From: Bradyrhizobium sp. JYMT SZCCT0180
GTDB lineage: Bacteria; Pseudomonadota; Alphaproteobacteria; Rhizobiales; Xanthobacteraceae
Assembly: GCF_018130165.1 (NCBI RefSeq)
Contig: NZ_JAFCLZ010000004.1
Coordinates: 186,001 to 250,000, forward strand
Reading direction: 5' to 3'
DNA length: 64,000 bases
The notes under the pieces were generated by a model. It searched no databases. It was not told the DNA's origin and saw nothing but the letters and a program-made list of their open reading frames with translations. Each line of letters begins with the position of its first letter. The first letter of the stretch is position 1. A program made the position numbers and the translations under genes. Positions 37,639 through 47,299 of the stretch are shown one piece after another.

Positions 37639-38556
37639 TCACTCCGGCAGCGGAATGAACTCGTGTTCCTGGGGAACATGGGCAAAACGGCCGGTTTTCC
37701 AGTCCTGTTTGGCCTGTTCGATCCGCTCCTTGCTGGAGGAGACAAAATTCCACCAGATATGGCGCGGGCCCTCCAGCGCGTCGCCGCCGAGGAACATCAT
37801 CCGCGTCGGCTTGATCGCCTTCACGGTGATGCGGTCGCCGGGCCGGAAGATCAGCAAGCGCGGCGCCTCGTAGCGCTCGTTCGCGATCTCGACTTCGCCA
37901 TCGACCACGTAGATGGCACGCTCCTCGTGGTCGGGGTCGAGCGGGACGCTGGTGCCGGCGGTGGCCGTCACCTCGCTATAGAACCACGGCGATACCATCG
38001 TGACCGGCGATTTCACGCCGAAGCCGCTGCCGGCGATGATGCGCGCGGTGAAGCCGCCATCGTTCACGGTCGGCAGGCTGTCGGCGGCGTAATGCTGGAA
38101 CGACGGCGCGATTTCCTCCGAGCCTGCGGGCAGCGCGATCCAGCTTTGCAGGCCCAGCATCTTCTGGCCGTCGCGGCGCTGCACGTCGGGTGTGCGTTCG
38201 GAATGCGCGATGCCGCGGCCGGCGGTCATCAAATTCATCGCGCCGGGCTGGATTTCCTGGATGTTGCCCTCGCTGTCGCGGTGCATGATGCTGCCGTCGA
38301 ACAGATAGGTGACGGTGGCGAGCCCGATATGCGGATGCGGGCGCACGTCCATGCCGTTGCCGGCGATGAACTGCATCGGGCCGAAATGATCGAAGAAGAT
38401 GAAGGGACCGACCATCTGCCGCTTGCCATGTGGCAGCGCGCGCCGCACCACGAATCCATCGCCGAGATCGCGGGTGCGCGGCACGATGATGAGGTCAAGC
38501 GCGTCGCAGGTTTTGGGATCGCCGAGCACGGGATCGTTGGAAGGTTGCCAGCTCAT
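37639..38556 (-). CDS. pirin family protein
   Basis: 305 residues from ATG 38556 (MSWQPSNDPVLG), with AGGAG ahead. A two-domain cupin: the metal-binding residues are in DVRPHPHIGLATVTYLF (two His) and SERTPDVQR with the later His/Glu, matching pirin. Bacterial pirins act as quercetinase-like dioxygenases or as regulators of pyruvate metabolism; neither can be chosen from sequence. It is divergent from a damaged AraC-type regulator, so the 190-bp gap may be its control region. Confidence 0.9.
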   Translation of the reverse strand: MSWQPSNDPVLGDPKTCDALDLIIVPRTRDLGDGFVVRRALPHGKRQMVGPFIFFDHFGPMQFIAGNGMDVRPHPHIGLATVTYLFDGSIMHRDSEGNIQEIQPGAMNLMTAGRGIAHSERTPDVQRRDGQKMLGLQSWIALPAGSEEIAPSFQHYAADSLPTVNDGGFTARIIAGSGFGVKSPVTMVSPWFYSEVTATAGTSVPLDPDHEERAIYVVDGEVEIANERYEAPRLLIFRPGDRITVKAIKPTRMMFLGGDALEGPRHIWWNFVSSSKERIEQAKQDWKTGRFAHVPQEHEFIPLPE

Positions 38557-38746
38557 GAGAAGCTCCTTTGCATTTGCGGCGATCATAGCAGCACTTGTCC
38601 CGCGTCGTCCAAACACACTATCGTCGGTCCCGGCTTGATCGCATCAAAGAGACGGCGGTAAGCCGACAATCTTGCAAAAAATTGAATCGTGCGCCGATCT
38701 GCACTAAAAGCGGTTTGCGCGGCTGACCGCGCTTCTGGGTCGATCG

Positions 38747-39857
38747 ATGCTGCTGTCCACAATCGACATCGCCTTGCGCGGCGCCATCGTGGCGCTGCTG
38801 CTGGTGCTCGCGGCATCGCTGTTTCGCGGGTTCGGCACCGTGCTTTCAGGGCGGCTGGCGGCGGCGTTCGCTCTGGGATCGGCCGCGCACGCGGTGAGCT
38901 ATTCGATCGGCTGGACGTCGCCGGTCTCGCCAGCGCTTGCACCAGTGATCGCGCTCTCGACCGGCAATGTCGTTGTCTTCTGGCTTCGCCCGCGCCTTGT
39001 TTGATGACGGGTTCAAGCTGCGCTGGTGGCACGCTCTGATCTGGATTGTGGTTGTCGTCCTTAGCTTGACGAATTGCCTGTTCATCGCACCAATCGCGAT
39101 GATGCGGAACAGCTTCGTCGTTGGCGAGGGGGTGGTAACCATCGTCTTCGCGATGCGAAGCTTGTTCGTGGCGATTAATTTGCTTGTGCTCGGCTTCATT
39201 GCCATGGCCGTTGTCCAGACCATCGCGTCGTGGTCGACCGATCTGGTCGAAGGCCGCCGGCGCGTCCGTGTCTTCATTGTGAGCGCGGCGGCGCTCTATG
39301 GCGGGCTAAATGCGGTGTTGCAGATAGTGCTGTCCGGCAATGGCGCGACCGAAATCGCCAACACCTTGAATTCGGCGGCCCTGGCTGCGGTGGTTGGGTC
39401 GATCGCGATCGCGATGATGCGCGTGGATGGCGCCGATCTGTTTCCGGTCGCGCCCGAAGCAAGGGCGGATGCCGGCGAATCGGCCATGGCCGAATCCAGC
39501 GCCGCCGACCAGAAACTCACCGATGCGCTGATGCGCTTGATGGCCGATGAGCGCATCTACCGCCACGACAACATCACGATCGGCGCGCTCGCGACCAAGC
39601 TTGGGATTCCCGAATACAGATTGCGGCGGCTGATCAACCAGCGGCTCGGCTACCGCAATTTCAATGTCTTCCTCAACAACCACCGGATCGAGGAGGCCAA
39701 GGCCGCGCTGTCAGACCCGACGCAGGCCGAAGTCCCCGTCATCACCATTGCGATGGACGCCGGCTTCCAGTCGCTCGGCCCGTTCAACCGGGCCTTCAAG
39801 GCCGTCACGGGCGTGACTCCGACCGAATATAGGCGGCAGAACGCTTCGGCAGTTTGA
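38747..39857 (+). pseudogene. AraC-type regulator with membrane N-terminus, frameshifted
   Basis: Two overlapping frames make one protein. The first frame (38747-39004, MLLSTIDIALRGAIVALLL...) ends ...GNVVVFWL then RPRLV and stop. The second frame picks up as FARALFDDGFKLRWWHALIW and runs to 39857, about 290 codons. Together they give about 370 residues: seven or so membrane helices then a C-terminal AraC helix-turn-helix (ITIGALATKLGIPEYRLRRL, NVFLNNHRIEEAKAAL, AMDAGFQSLGPFNRAFK). The break is near 38985-38993 and fits a 2-bp loss or 1-bp gain. It may be a real mutation or a sequencing error. Confidence 0.75.
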
Positions 39858-39865
39858 TCGGTGCC

Positions 39866-40022
39866 TCTTCCCCTCTCCCCTTGTGGGAGAGGGTGGACGC
39901 GATGCGAAGCATCGCGGACGGGTGAGGGGTTCTCTCCTCACGGTAGGGCTAGAGATGAGGATAGAGACCCCTCATCCGGCGCGCTTCGCGCGCCACCTTC
40001 TCCCACAAGGGGAGAAGGGAAG
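39866..40022. repeat. dispersed inverted repeat, 'CTCTCCCCTTGTGGGAGAGG' family, copy 1
   Basis: CCCCTCTCCCCTTGTGGGAGAGGGTGG at the left mirrors CCACCTTCTCCCACAAGGGGAGAAGG at the right; inner GGGTGAGGGGT / ACCCCTCATCC arms and GATGCGAAGCATC also pair. A second copy follows the next gene at 41630. Confidence 0.88.
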
Positions 40023-40144
40023 CACGGGCCGTCATCCGTAGATTCTTGTAATTCCATCACAATTTCAAAATCGGCGAGACGCCCGTCAGTTTCGGCCAGC
40101 CCGATTTTCAAATCCGGCGAGCGGCCAGCAGCCCCTTCGCCAAC

Positions 40145-41614
40145 ATGCCCGGCACGCGCTCATGCGTCATGCCGGAGGCCAATGTGTTCAGACGAAACCT
40201 GCTGCTCATCCTCGCGACCACCGCGCTCGGCGCCTTGGCGCTCTCGGCGGCGTGGGCACGCGATGTTCCCAAAATTGCCACCGGCTTTGTCGCCAACATC
40301 CTGTGCTCGGAGACCTTCGTGTCCGGCCAGCAGCCGGACCGGATCTTTCGCGAAACCACCGCCGCGATGCCCGGCGTCAGCCTGATCACCTGGGCGATGG
40401 ACTATCGCGTCGATCGCACGCGGAAGGAAACCAGCGTGACGTTGCTCGGCCTCGGCCGCAGCCACGCGGTCTACCGCGAAGGTCTCGGCTGCTATCTCGA
40501 TCACGGCGGTGCGGTCGCCGAAATCGCGGTGCCATCAATCGAGGTCAGATCATCGCAGGCGCTGTTGCCCGAAATCGCAGGGCCTTCGGTCGTCGCGCCA
40601 GCCAATCTCCAACTGGCGGCCGCGCTCGATCGCGCCTTTGCCGAGCCCGAGCAGCCGCCGAAGCGTGCGACCAAAGCGATTGTGGTGCTTAGGGATGGCC
40701 GCGTCGTCGCCGAGCGTTATGCCGAAGGTTACGGCATCGACACGCCGATCCTCGGCTTCTCCGCGACCAAGTCGGTGATGTCAGCGCTGACCGGCATTCT
40801 GGTGCGCAAGGGCGCGCTGACGCTCGACCAGCCCGCGCCGGTTGCGGCGTGGCAAGGCGCTGATGATCCCAGGTGTGCGATCACGGTGGATCATCTGCTG
40901 CGTCACACCGCAGGGCTGGCGCTCGGCAGTTCGCTGCAAGCCTCGCTCGGTTCGGTGTTCGAGCCGGTCAACCGGATGAAGTTCATGGAATCAGACATGG
41001 CTGCATATGCCGAGAGCGTTCAACTCGAGACGCCGCCCGGCAGCCAATGGAATTACAATGACGGCAATACCGTCATCCTCTCACACCTGGTCCGCGAAGC
41101 GGCAGGCGGCAAAGCGGCGGACCTGCTGCGGTTCGCGCGCGCCGAATTGTTCGCACCGCTCGGCATGCGCAACGTCACCATCGAGTTCGATGCCGCAGGC
41201 AATGCGGAGGGATCGAGCCAGATGCTGGCGACCGCGCGCGACTGGGCGCGCTTCGGTCAGCTCTATCTCAATGACGGCGTGGTCGGCGGCAAACGCATCT
41301 TGCCTGAGGGATGGGTGAAATATTCGGCCTCGCCGACGCCGAAAGCCTGGGTCGGCATCGGCGCCGGCTTCTGGACCAATCTCGGCGACAGCTTTGGCGC
41401 CAACTATCGCAGCCAGCACGGCTGGCCGCGCGATGCCTTCTTCGCCAAGGGAACGATGGGGCAATATGTCATCATCATCCCCAGCGAAAAGCTCGTCATC
41501 GTGCGGCTCGGCCGCTCGCCGAACGGGCCACCGGAGGCGGATGGCGTGTTCAGGTTGGTCAGCGACGTGGTCGCGGCGGCGGGCGACAAAGCGAAAGTAG
41601 CGCGCGGTCATTGA
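40145..41614 (+). CDS. exported serine hydrolase, beta-lactamase/NylB-like family
   Basis: About 489 residues from ATG 40145, or 481 from ATG 40169 (MPEANVFRRNLLL). Residues up to about 40 form a signal peptide (RRNLLLILATTALGALALSAAWA). The PF00144 domain (about 165-480) has SxxK in FSATKSVMSALTG, a YxN-like WNYNDGN and KGTMGQY near the C-terminus. It resembles 6-aminohexanoate-oligomer hydrolases and esterases; substrate unknown. The N-terminal 120 residues are a separate unassigned domain with two Cys. It is bracketed by two copies of the same palindromic repeat. Confidence 0.82.
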   Translation: MPGTRSCVMPEANVFRRNLLLILATTALGALALSAAWARDVPKIATGFVANILCSETFVSGQQPDRIFRETTAAMPGVSLITWAMDYRVDRTRKETSVTLLGLGRSHAVYREGLGCYLDHGGAVAEIAVPSIEVRSSQALLPEIAGPSVVAPANLQLAAALDRAFAEPEQPPKRATKAIVVLRDGRVVAERYAEGYGIDTPILGFSATKSVMSALTGILVRKGALTLDQPAPVAAWQGADDPRCAITVDHLLRHTAGLALGSSLQASLGSVFEPVNRMKFMESDMAAYAESVQLETPPGSQWNYNDGNTVILSHLVREAAGGKAADLLRFARAELFAPLGMRNVTIEFDAAGNAEGSSQMLATARDWARFGQLYLNDGVVGGKRILPEGWVKYSASPTPKAWVGIGAGFWTNLGDSFGANYRSQHGWPRDAFFAKGTMGQYVIIIPSEKLVIVRLGRSPNGPPEADGVFRLVSDVVAAAGDKAKVARGH

Positions 41615-41629
41615 AGGGCGTGGCAGTTT

Positions 41630-41780
41630 TCCCTTCTCCCCTTGTGGGAGAAGGTGGCGCGAAGCGCCGGATGAGGGGTTCTATCCGCAACGCAAACTAT
41701 GCCGTGAGGAGAGAACCCCTCACCCGTCTCAATCGTGCTTCGCACGATTGATCCACCCTCTCCCACAAGGGGAGAGGGAC
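41630..41780. repeat. dispersed inverted repeat, 'CTCTCCCCTTGTGGGAGAGG' family, copy 2
   Basis: CCCTTCTCCCCTTGTGGGAGAAGGTGG and the inverted CCACCCTCTCCCACAAGGGGAGAGG, with internal GAGGGGTTCT / AGAACCCCTC arms. It is the counterpart of 39866-40022 and lies between the convergent serine hydrolase and MmgE/PrpD genes. Confidence 0.88.
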
Positions 41781-41806
41781 GACCGTGGACGTGGCGCTAG
41801 CTCTGC

Positions 41807-43177
41807 TTACTGCCGTCCCAACTGCGTGGCCTTCGCGACGCGATCGAATCGCTCGAGCGAGAGGATCGCGTCCGCAAGCTGGTCGGCGCGGCCGTTCAGC
41901 ACCGGGCGGGCGAGGGTGAGGAATTTCTGCTGCATCGCTTGCGCGTCCGGGAATGAATCCGGCTCGCCGGAGGGGTCGGCGTAGAGCCGCTCATGCACGG
42001 CATCGTCTGTCGTGATGGAGACGCGCGCGCCGAAGGGATGGGTGCGGCCGATCTCAAGGCGATCGTCCTGCACCACGTCGAACTTGTCGGCGAGCGCGTT
42101 GACGGCGGCGTCGCCGAGCCGTTCGTAATCGTCCCAGCCGAAGCGGCCCTGGTCGAGCGCCAGCGCGCCGGTGAAGAACATCGAGAACTGCCCGCCGACG
42201 ATCGATGTCGGATGGCGCTTGGTGGCGGCATCGCCGGTCAGCGTGATGCCGTTGCGGTGCAGGCCGATCTCAACGCGCTTGATCTGGTCCGGCGTCAGAT
42301 TGTGCTCCCGGCGCATCGCGATCAGCGCGTCCAGCGCGGCATGGGTGTAGCGGCAACTCGGATAGGGCTTTACGCCAATTCGAAGCGTCTCATAGGTCTT
42401 GCCGAGGCCGGCGGTCGCCTTGTCCGGATGTGCGTTGTCGCTGTAGCCGACGAGCAGGCCATGCTTGCCCTCGACCGACTCGCTCGAACCGACAAAATCG
42501 TTGCGCGCCAGGGTAGCCGCGATCACGCCGTTCATTGCGGCGGCGCCGACCTGATAGCGCTTGTTCCAGGCGCCATTGACCAGAAATTGCAGCGAGCCGG
42601 CGGCCTGGCTGCCGGAAACACCAAACGCCGAGACGATCTGATCCTTCGACAGGCCGAACAGCTTTCCGGCGGCAGCGGCGGCGCCATAGGTTCCCGCGGT
42701 CGCGGTCGGATGGAAGCCGCGCGCATAATGCGAGGTGGGGTCGAGCGCGTTGCCGAGCCGGCAGCACACTTCATAGCCGGCGACGATGGCGGTGAGCACG
42801 TCGCGGCCCGACGCGCCGACCATCTCGCCGACCGCGAACGCCGCCGGCACCACGGGCGCGCTCGGATGCAGCGAGGAATCCGCGTGGGTGTCGTCAAAAT
42901 CCAGTGAATGGCCGAGCGCGCCGTTGAGCAGAGCGGCGACCGCGGGCGTCCAGGTTTTGCTGTCGCCGAACACGGTGGATTCACCCTTGCCGTCCAGCGC
43001 CAAGGCTTCCAGCATCTTCAGCAGCGAGGCCGTGGATTCCGCATCGCGCCGCGCCCGGATCGTGCTGCCGAGGAAATCGAGCGTCAGCACCTTGGCGCGC
43101 GCCAATACCTCCGGCGGAATATCCTCGAACTTCAGATTGGCGACATAGGAGGCGAGCGTTGCGGTTTCGTTGGCCAT
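41807..43177 (-). CDS. MmgE/PrpD family protein
   Basis: 456 residues from ATG 43177 (MANETATLASYVANL), with AGGAAA before it. The MmgE/PrpD fold is recognised by LDFLGSTIRARRDAE, ALGHSLDFDDTHADSSLHP and GFHPTATAGTYGAAAAAGKL. Members include 2-methylcitrate dehydratase and cis-aconitate decarboxylase, but many are of unknown substrate, and no prpB/prpC genes are nearby. It is divergent from the FUSC gene (123-bp gap). Confidence 0.88.
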   Translation of the reverse strand: MANETATLASYVANLKFEDIPPEVLARAKVLTLDFLGSTIRARRDAESTASLLKMLEALALDGKGESTVFGDSKTWTPAVAALLNGALGHSLDFDDTHADSSLHPSAPVVPAAFAVGEMVGASGRDVLTAIVAGYEVCCRLGNALDPTSHYARGFHPTATAGTYGAAAAAGKLFGLSKDQIVSAFGVSGSQAAGSLQFLVNGAWNKRYQVGAAAMNGVIAATLARNDFVGSSESVEGKHGLLVGYSDNAHPDKATAGLGKTYETLRIGVKPYPSCRYTHAALDALIAMRREHNLTPDQIKRVEIGLHRNGITLTGDAATKRHPTSIVGGQFSMFFTGALALDQGRFGWDDYERLGDAAVNALADKFDVVQDDRLEIGRTHPFGARVSITTDDAVHERLYADPSGEPDSFPDAQAMQQKFLTLARPVLNGRADQLADAILSLERFDRVAKATQLGRQ

Positions 43178-43300
43178 CGTGTTTCCTCGTTTTGGCCCGC
43201 AGGGTAGGCGGGCTGAATCCACCTTTCAAGCCGTCTCCGGGTCGCGGGCACCAGCTATGCTAAAGCTCATTTACAGGCAGGATCGCCTGCAGATTGCGGA

Positions 43301-44428
43301 ATGGAGCGCATGGCTGGCTTTCTGAAGCGCGTGGCGGCTCGCGTTCGGTCGCGGCGGACGCAACTGGCGCTGGCTATCCGGGTGACGGTGGCGGCGGTTG
43401 TGGCCTACACCATCGCGAACGCCTTGCATCTGACGCTGCCGCTATGGGCCGTTCTGACCTCCCTCATCGTCACCCAGATGAGCGTCGGGCGGTCGCTGAA
43501 GGCGACCACGGACTACATGCTGGGGACGATCGGCGGCGCGATCTACGGCGGAGCGCTTGCGGTGCTGATTCCGCATTCGAGCGAAGCGGCCCTGCTGGCG
43601 TTGCTGGTGCTGACGGTGGCGCCGCTGGCCTATATCGGATCGCTCAATCCCAGCCTGACCGCGGCCACGGTGACAGGTGTCATCGTATTGTTGATCCCGG
43701 AGATGCACCACACCAGTCCGCTGGCTTCCGTGATCGATCGCCTGATCGAGGTCACCGTCGGCGCGTCCACCGGACTTGCGGCTTCCTTTCTCGTGCTGCC
43801 GTCACGGGCGCATCGTCAGATCCGCGCCAATGCGGCGCGCCTGATCGAACTGATCGCGGGCGCATTCTCGCAATTGCTGGCTGGCCTGACGCATGGTCTC
43901 GACAACGACGCGGCGCACCGGATCCAGGACGGCATCGGTGCTGCGGTGACGGCCTTGCACGCGATGGGGCAGGAAGCCGAGCGCGAACGCGCAGCGCGTC
44001 TATCATCAGGGCCGGACACCGGCCCGCTGCTGCGGACCATCCTGCGGCTGCGTCATGACGTCGTGATGATCGGAAGGGAATGTCTGATCGCATTGCCTGC
44101 GAATTTGCAGGCGCGGCTGGATACGCCCTTGTCCGGCGTGCGTGAGGCGATCGACGCCCATCTGCGCGCGTCGGCGGCCGCATTGCGCAGCGGCGCCAGC
44201 CCGCCGGTGATCGACCCCGTGCAATTCGCGCTGCAGGGCTACGCGGAGGAGGTGGCCTCGGTTCGCCGCGATGGCCTGATCCGCGTCCTGCCGGGCGATG
44301 TCGCCGAGCGCTTCTACGCACTCGGATTTTCGCTGGAGCAGATGCGCCAGAATATCGGCGATCTCGATCGCTGCGTCGCGGAGTGGTCGGCAAAGCCGCC
44401 GATGAAGCCAACTGGAATCGAAAGCTAG
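43301..44428 (+). CDS. FUSC family membrane protein (aromatic-acid exporter-like)
   Basis: A 375-residue protein with an N-terminal bundle of about six membrane helices (about 20-170: RVTVAAVVAYTIANAL, LWAVLTSLIVTQMSVGRSL, GTIGGAIYGGALAVL) and a C-terminal cytoplasmic helical domain (about 175-370). The VTQMSVGRSLKATTDYMLGT segment is characteristic of FUSC/ArAE proteins, linked to export of aromatic acids. It is single-domain-sized, half of a typical two-repeat YccS-type protein. Alternative start at 43310. Confidence 0.83.
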   Translation: MERMAGFLKRVAARVRSRRTQLALAIRVTVAAVVAYTIANALHLTLPLWAVLTSLIVTQMSVGRSLKATTDYMLGTIGGAIYGGALAVLIPHSSEAALLALLVLTVAPLAYIGSLNPSLTAATVTGVIVLLIPEMHHTSPLASVIDRLIEVTVGASTGLAASFLVLPSRAHRQIRANAARLIELIAGAFSQLLAGLTHGLDNDAAHRIQDGIGAAVTALHAMGQEAERERAARLSSGPDTGPLLRTILRLRHDVVMIGRECLIALPANLQARLDTPLSGVREAIDAHLRASAAALRSGASPPVIDPVQFALQGYAEEVASVRRDGLIRVLPGDVAERFYALGFSLEQMRQNIGDLDRCVAEWSAKPPMKPTGIES

Positions 44429-44449
44429 ACCAATGTTGCGTTGTTGACG

Positions 44450-44593
44450 GGCCTCGTGGTTCGACCGGCGATGTTTCGCATCGTCCGGAGACGCGCGGCC
44501 TTGCCGCGCTCCTCACCATGAGGGTCTAAGACGTCATCCTGAATTGCTAGACCCTCATCCTGAGGAGCCGCGGAGCGGCGTCTCGAAGGATGT
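44450..44593. repeat. dispersed inverted repeat, 'CCTCATCCTGAGGAGC' family
   Basis: ACCCTCATCCTGAGGAGCCGCGGAGCGGCGTCTCGAAGG at the right is partly mirrored by GGTTCGACCGGCGATG...CGCGCTCCTCACCATGAGGGT at the left. It separates FUSC from the convergent SUKH genes. It is a familiar type in this bacterial group. Confidence 0.8.
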
Positions 44594-44604
44594 GGCCACC
44601 GACC

Positions 44605-45930
44605 CTAATCGATGTACACACCCAGAAAATTGAGGATGACAGCATCGCGTTTCGCGATGCCGTCGGTCAGTGCCTTCAATGCGGCGTCGAAGCTGGGCGT
44701 TGCCTGTTCCAGTTCGAAGGCGCCGTCATGGTCCCATTGGAAGCACCAGCCGAAGCGCTCGCCCTGCCCGAGATTGATCACCAGGCAGCGGCTGTGATGG
44801 GCGGGTTCGGCGACCGGCAGCAGGTCGCGCGCGGCAACGCCATACTCCTCGCGGAAGTAGGCGTCGACATTTTCCGGATCGTCCTCGGTGAGCGCGATGA
44901 AGTTGAACAGATTGCTGCGCTGGGTCGCCAGTTCCGTCGGCCGGTAGAAGCACAATTCGGCCGAATCGTCCGGCAGCCGGACCTGCAATTCGCTCTCGCC
45001 ATGCTGCGCGAGGAATTCGCGGTATTCTTTCGGCAGTCTGGCGCCGAGTTCCTCCTCGGCCTGAAGCAGGTCGCTTTCGCTCACCGCCTTTTTGGTGTGC
45101 CAACGCCAGCCCTTGTCGGATTCCGATATGCCTTTTCGCCGCGCGACATAGTCGGCATAGGCCGGCAGCTCGACGATCTCTTCGAAGCCGGCAAACTCGC
45201 GAAACTTATAGGCGTAATCGAAAGCTTCTTCCTGCCGTTCCGGAAAGTGCCTGACCAGAATTATCGCGCGCTGTGCACCGCGGTCCACGCTTGCGTCGAC
45301 CCTGCGGGCCTCTTCGATTGCCTCCAGCGCGGCATTCGGATCATCGGCGCTCAGATGCGCCCAGCTCAGGACTTCCAGCGTGCGGGCCTCGAGGTCGCTT
45401 TCCCTGATTGACCAGGCGTAATACGGCGTCCTGGCCGCACGGCGGGCCACGATGGTGTCGCGTCCGCGTTCGGCAAGCTTCATGATCCCTTCATCGTCCT
45501 GATCGTCGAAATAACCGTGGTTGGCGGCGAGCAGGAGATAGAGCGGTTCATTTGCCGCCGGCGTGTCCCGAAGCGCGGCAAGATGTTTTGCCTGCGCTTC
45601 GAGGGATTCGCCCAGCGCTGCCAGCATCAGGTCGTCGAGGCCCTTTTGCCAGTCGGGCTTGGGCTCTGGGTCCGGCAGCAGATTGCGCAGCGTGTAATCC
45701 GTGTGCGTGGTTTCCATGTAGCCGGCCGCGACGAGTTCGGCGGCTTGCCGGCGGAACGCCGCGACGGCGGTTTCCATGTCGGAAAATTCCTCGCGCAAAT
45801 ACTGGTCTTCCCCGGGTTCGAGGTCCTCACGCATGAGGATGCCCAGAACGATCGGAACGTCGCCGGGAATTAACAGCAGCTCCCTGTCATCATCCCCCGG
45901 CGGGCGGTGAAAGAATTTTGCCAGATACAT
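44605..45930 (-). CDS. SMI1/KNR4 (SUKH) family protein, second of a tandem pair
   Basis: 441 residues from ATG 45930 (MYLAKFFHRPPGDDD). The N-terminal 80 residues resemble part of a WGR-like domain (AVAAFRRQAAELVAAGYMETTHTDY). Residues about 85-260 are alpha-helical, perhaps TPR-like (SLEAQAKHLAALRDTP, DPNAALEAIEEARRVD). Residues about 275-440 form a SUKH domain (AEEELGARLPKEYREFLAQHG, FGWCFQWDHDG). It is about 65% alike to the upstream gene by eye, 40 bp apart. SUKH proteins are often immunity or regulatory proteins; no toxin gene is next to it. Confidence 0.75.
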   Translation of the reverse strand: MYLAKFFHRPPGDDDRELLLIPGDVPIVLGILMREDLEPGEDQYLREEFSDMETAVAAFRRQAAELVAAGYMETTHTDYTLRNLLPDPEPKPDWQKGLDDLMLAALGESLEAQAKHLAALRDTPAANEPLYLLLAANHGYFDDQDDEGIMKLAERGRDTIVARRAARTPYYAWSIRESDLEARTLEVLSWAHLSADDPNAALEAIEEARRVDASVDRGAQRAIILVRHFPERQEEAFDYAYKFREFAGFEEIVELPAYADYVARRKGISESDKGWRWHTKKAVSESDLLQAEEELGARLPKEYREFLAQHGESELQVRLPDDSAELCFYRPTELATQRSNLFNFIALTEDDPENVDAYFREEYGVAARDLLPVAEPAHHSRCLVINLGQGERFGWCFQWDHDGAFELEQATPSFDAALKALTDGIAKRDAVILNFLGVYID

Positions 45931-45970
45931 GTGGGAATCTCCGAACGCGCGGGCACAACGCCGCTGATGG

Positions 45971-47299
45971 TCAGTCGAGATAAATGCCGAGAAAACCGAG
46001 CATGGCGGCATCGCGCTTCTCGATGCCGGAGGTCAGCGCCTTCAGCGCGGCGTCGAAGCTGGGCGCGGGCTGTGTGAGTTCCCAGCTGCCATCATGGTCC
46101 CACTCAAAGCACCAGCCAAAGCGTTCGCCCTGCCCAAGATTGATCACCAGGCAGCGGCTGTGCTGCGAGGGCGCGGCGACCGGCAGCAGATCGCGCGCGG
46201 CCACGCCGTACTGCTCGCGGAAGTATGCGTCGACCTTTTCCGGATCCTTCTCGAAGCGCGTGATGTAGTTGAACACATTGCTGCGCTGGGTCGCCAGTTC
46301 CGTCGGCCGGTAGAAGCACAGTTCGGCCGATTCTTCCGGCAGCCGGACCTGCAATTCGGTCGAGCCGTATGTCGTGAGGAACTCCCGATAATCCTTCGGC
46401 AGCTTGGCGCCGAGCGCTTGCTCGGCCTGCAACACGTCGCTTTCGCTTGCGGGCTTCCTGGTGTGCCAACGCCAGCCCTTGTCGGATTTCGATTTGCGTT
46501 TTCTCCGTGCGACATAGTCGGCATAGGCCGGCAGCGCGATGATGTCTTCGTAGCCGCCAAACTCGTGATATTTGTAGGCGTCATCGAAAGCCTCGTCCTG
46601 CCGCTCCGGAAAATGCTCGACCAGAAGCGTCGCGCGCTGCACGCCGCGGTCCTGGCTTGCGTCGATCCGGCAGGCCTCTTCGATCGCCTCCAGCGCGGCC
46701 TTTGGATTATCGGCGCGCAGATGCGCCCAGCTCAGAACCTCCAATATTCGGGCCTCGAGGTCGCGATCCTCCATCGACCAGAAATAGTGCGGCGTCCTGG
46801 CGGCGCGGTGGGCGGCGATGGTGTCGCGGCCGCGTTCGGCAAGCGCAATGATCTGGTCGTTGTCCTGATCGTCGGCATAGAAGTGATGGGCGGCGAGCCA
46901 GAGATAGAGCGGCTGGCTTGCCGCCGGCGTATCCCGAAGCGCGGCAAGATATTTGGCCTGCACGTCAAGCGGCTCGCCCAATGCTGCCAGCATCAGATCG
47001 TCGAGGCCTTTTTGCCAGTCGGGCTTGGGCTGCGGATCCGGCAGCAGATTGCGCAGCATGTAATCCGTGTGCGCGGTCTCGATATAGCCGGCTGCGGTAA
47101 GTTCGGCGACTTGCCGGCGGAACGTGGCGACGGCGGTCTTGGGTTTGGAATATTCCTTGCGCAGGAACTCGTCTTTTTTCCGCGCGCCCGGCGCCTCGTT
47201 CATATACTTGCCGATGACTGTGGGCTTGCCGCCGGGGTGGAACACCAGACCGCGGTCATCATCGCCCGGCGGGTGGTGAAAGAACTTTGCCAGACGCAT
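45971..47299 (-). CDS. SMI1/KNR4 (SUKH) family protein, first of a tandem pair
   Basis: 442 residues with the same layout as its neighbour: WGR-like N-terminus (AVATFRRQVAELTAAGYIE), helical middle (PLDVQAKYLAALRDTPAA, RADNPKAALEAIEEACRID) and C-terminal SUKH domain (AEQALGAKLPKDYREFLTTYG, GWCFEWDHDGSWEL). No signal peptide, so cytosolic. Tandem duplication is clear: many blocks are identical, for example the LFYRPTELATQRSN-like CFYRPTELATQRSN. Function is not known. Confidence 0.75.
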   Translation of the reverse strand: MRLAKFFHHPPGDDDRGLVFHPGGKPTVIGKYMNEAPGARKKDEFLRKEYSKPKTAVATFRRQVAELTAAGYIETAHTDYMLRNLLPDPQPKPDWQKGLDDLMLAALGEPLDVQAKYLAALRDTPAASQPLYLWLAAHHFYADDQDNDQIIALAERGRDTIAAHRAARTPHYFWSMEDRDLEARILEVLSWAHLRADNPKAALEAIEEACRIDASQDRGVQRATLLVEHFPERQDEAFDDAYKYHEFGGYEDIIALPAYADYVARRKRKSKSDKGWRWHTRKPASESDVLQAEQALGAKLPKDYREFLTTYGSTELQVRLPEESAELCFYRPTELATQRSNVFNYITRFEKDPEKVDAYFREQYGVAARDLLPVAAPSQHSRCLVINLGQGERFGWCFEWDHDGSWELTQPAPSFDAALKALTSGIEKRDAAMLGFLGIYLD

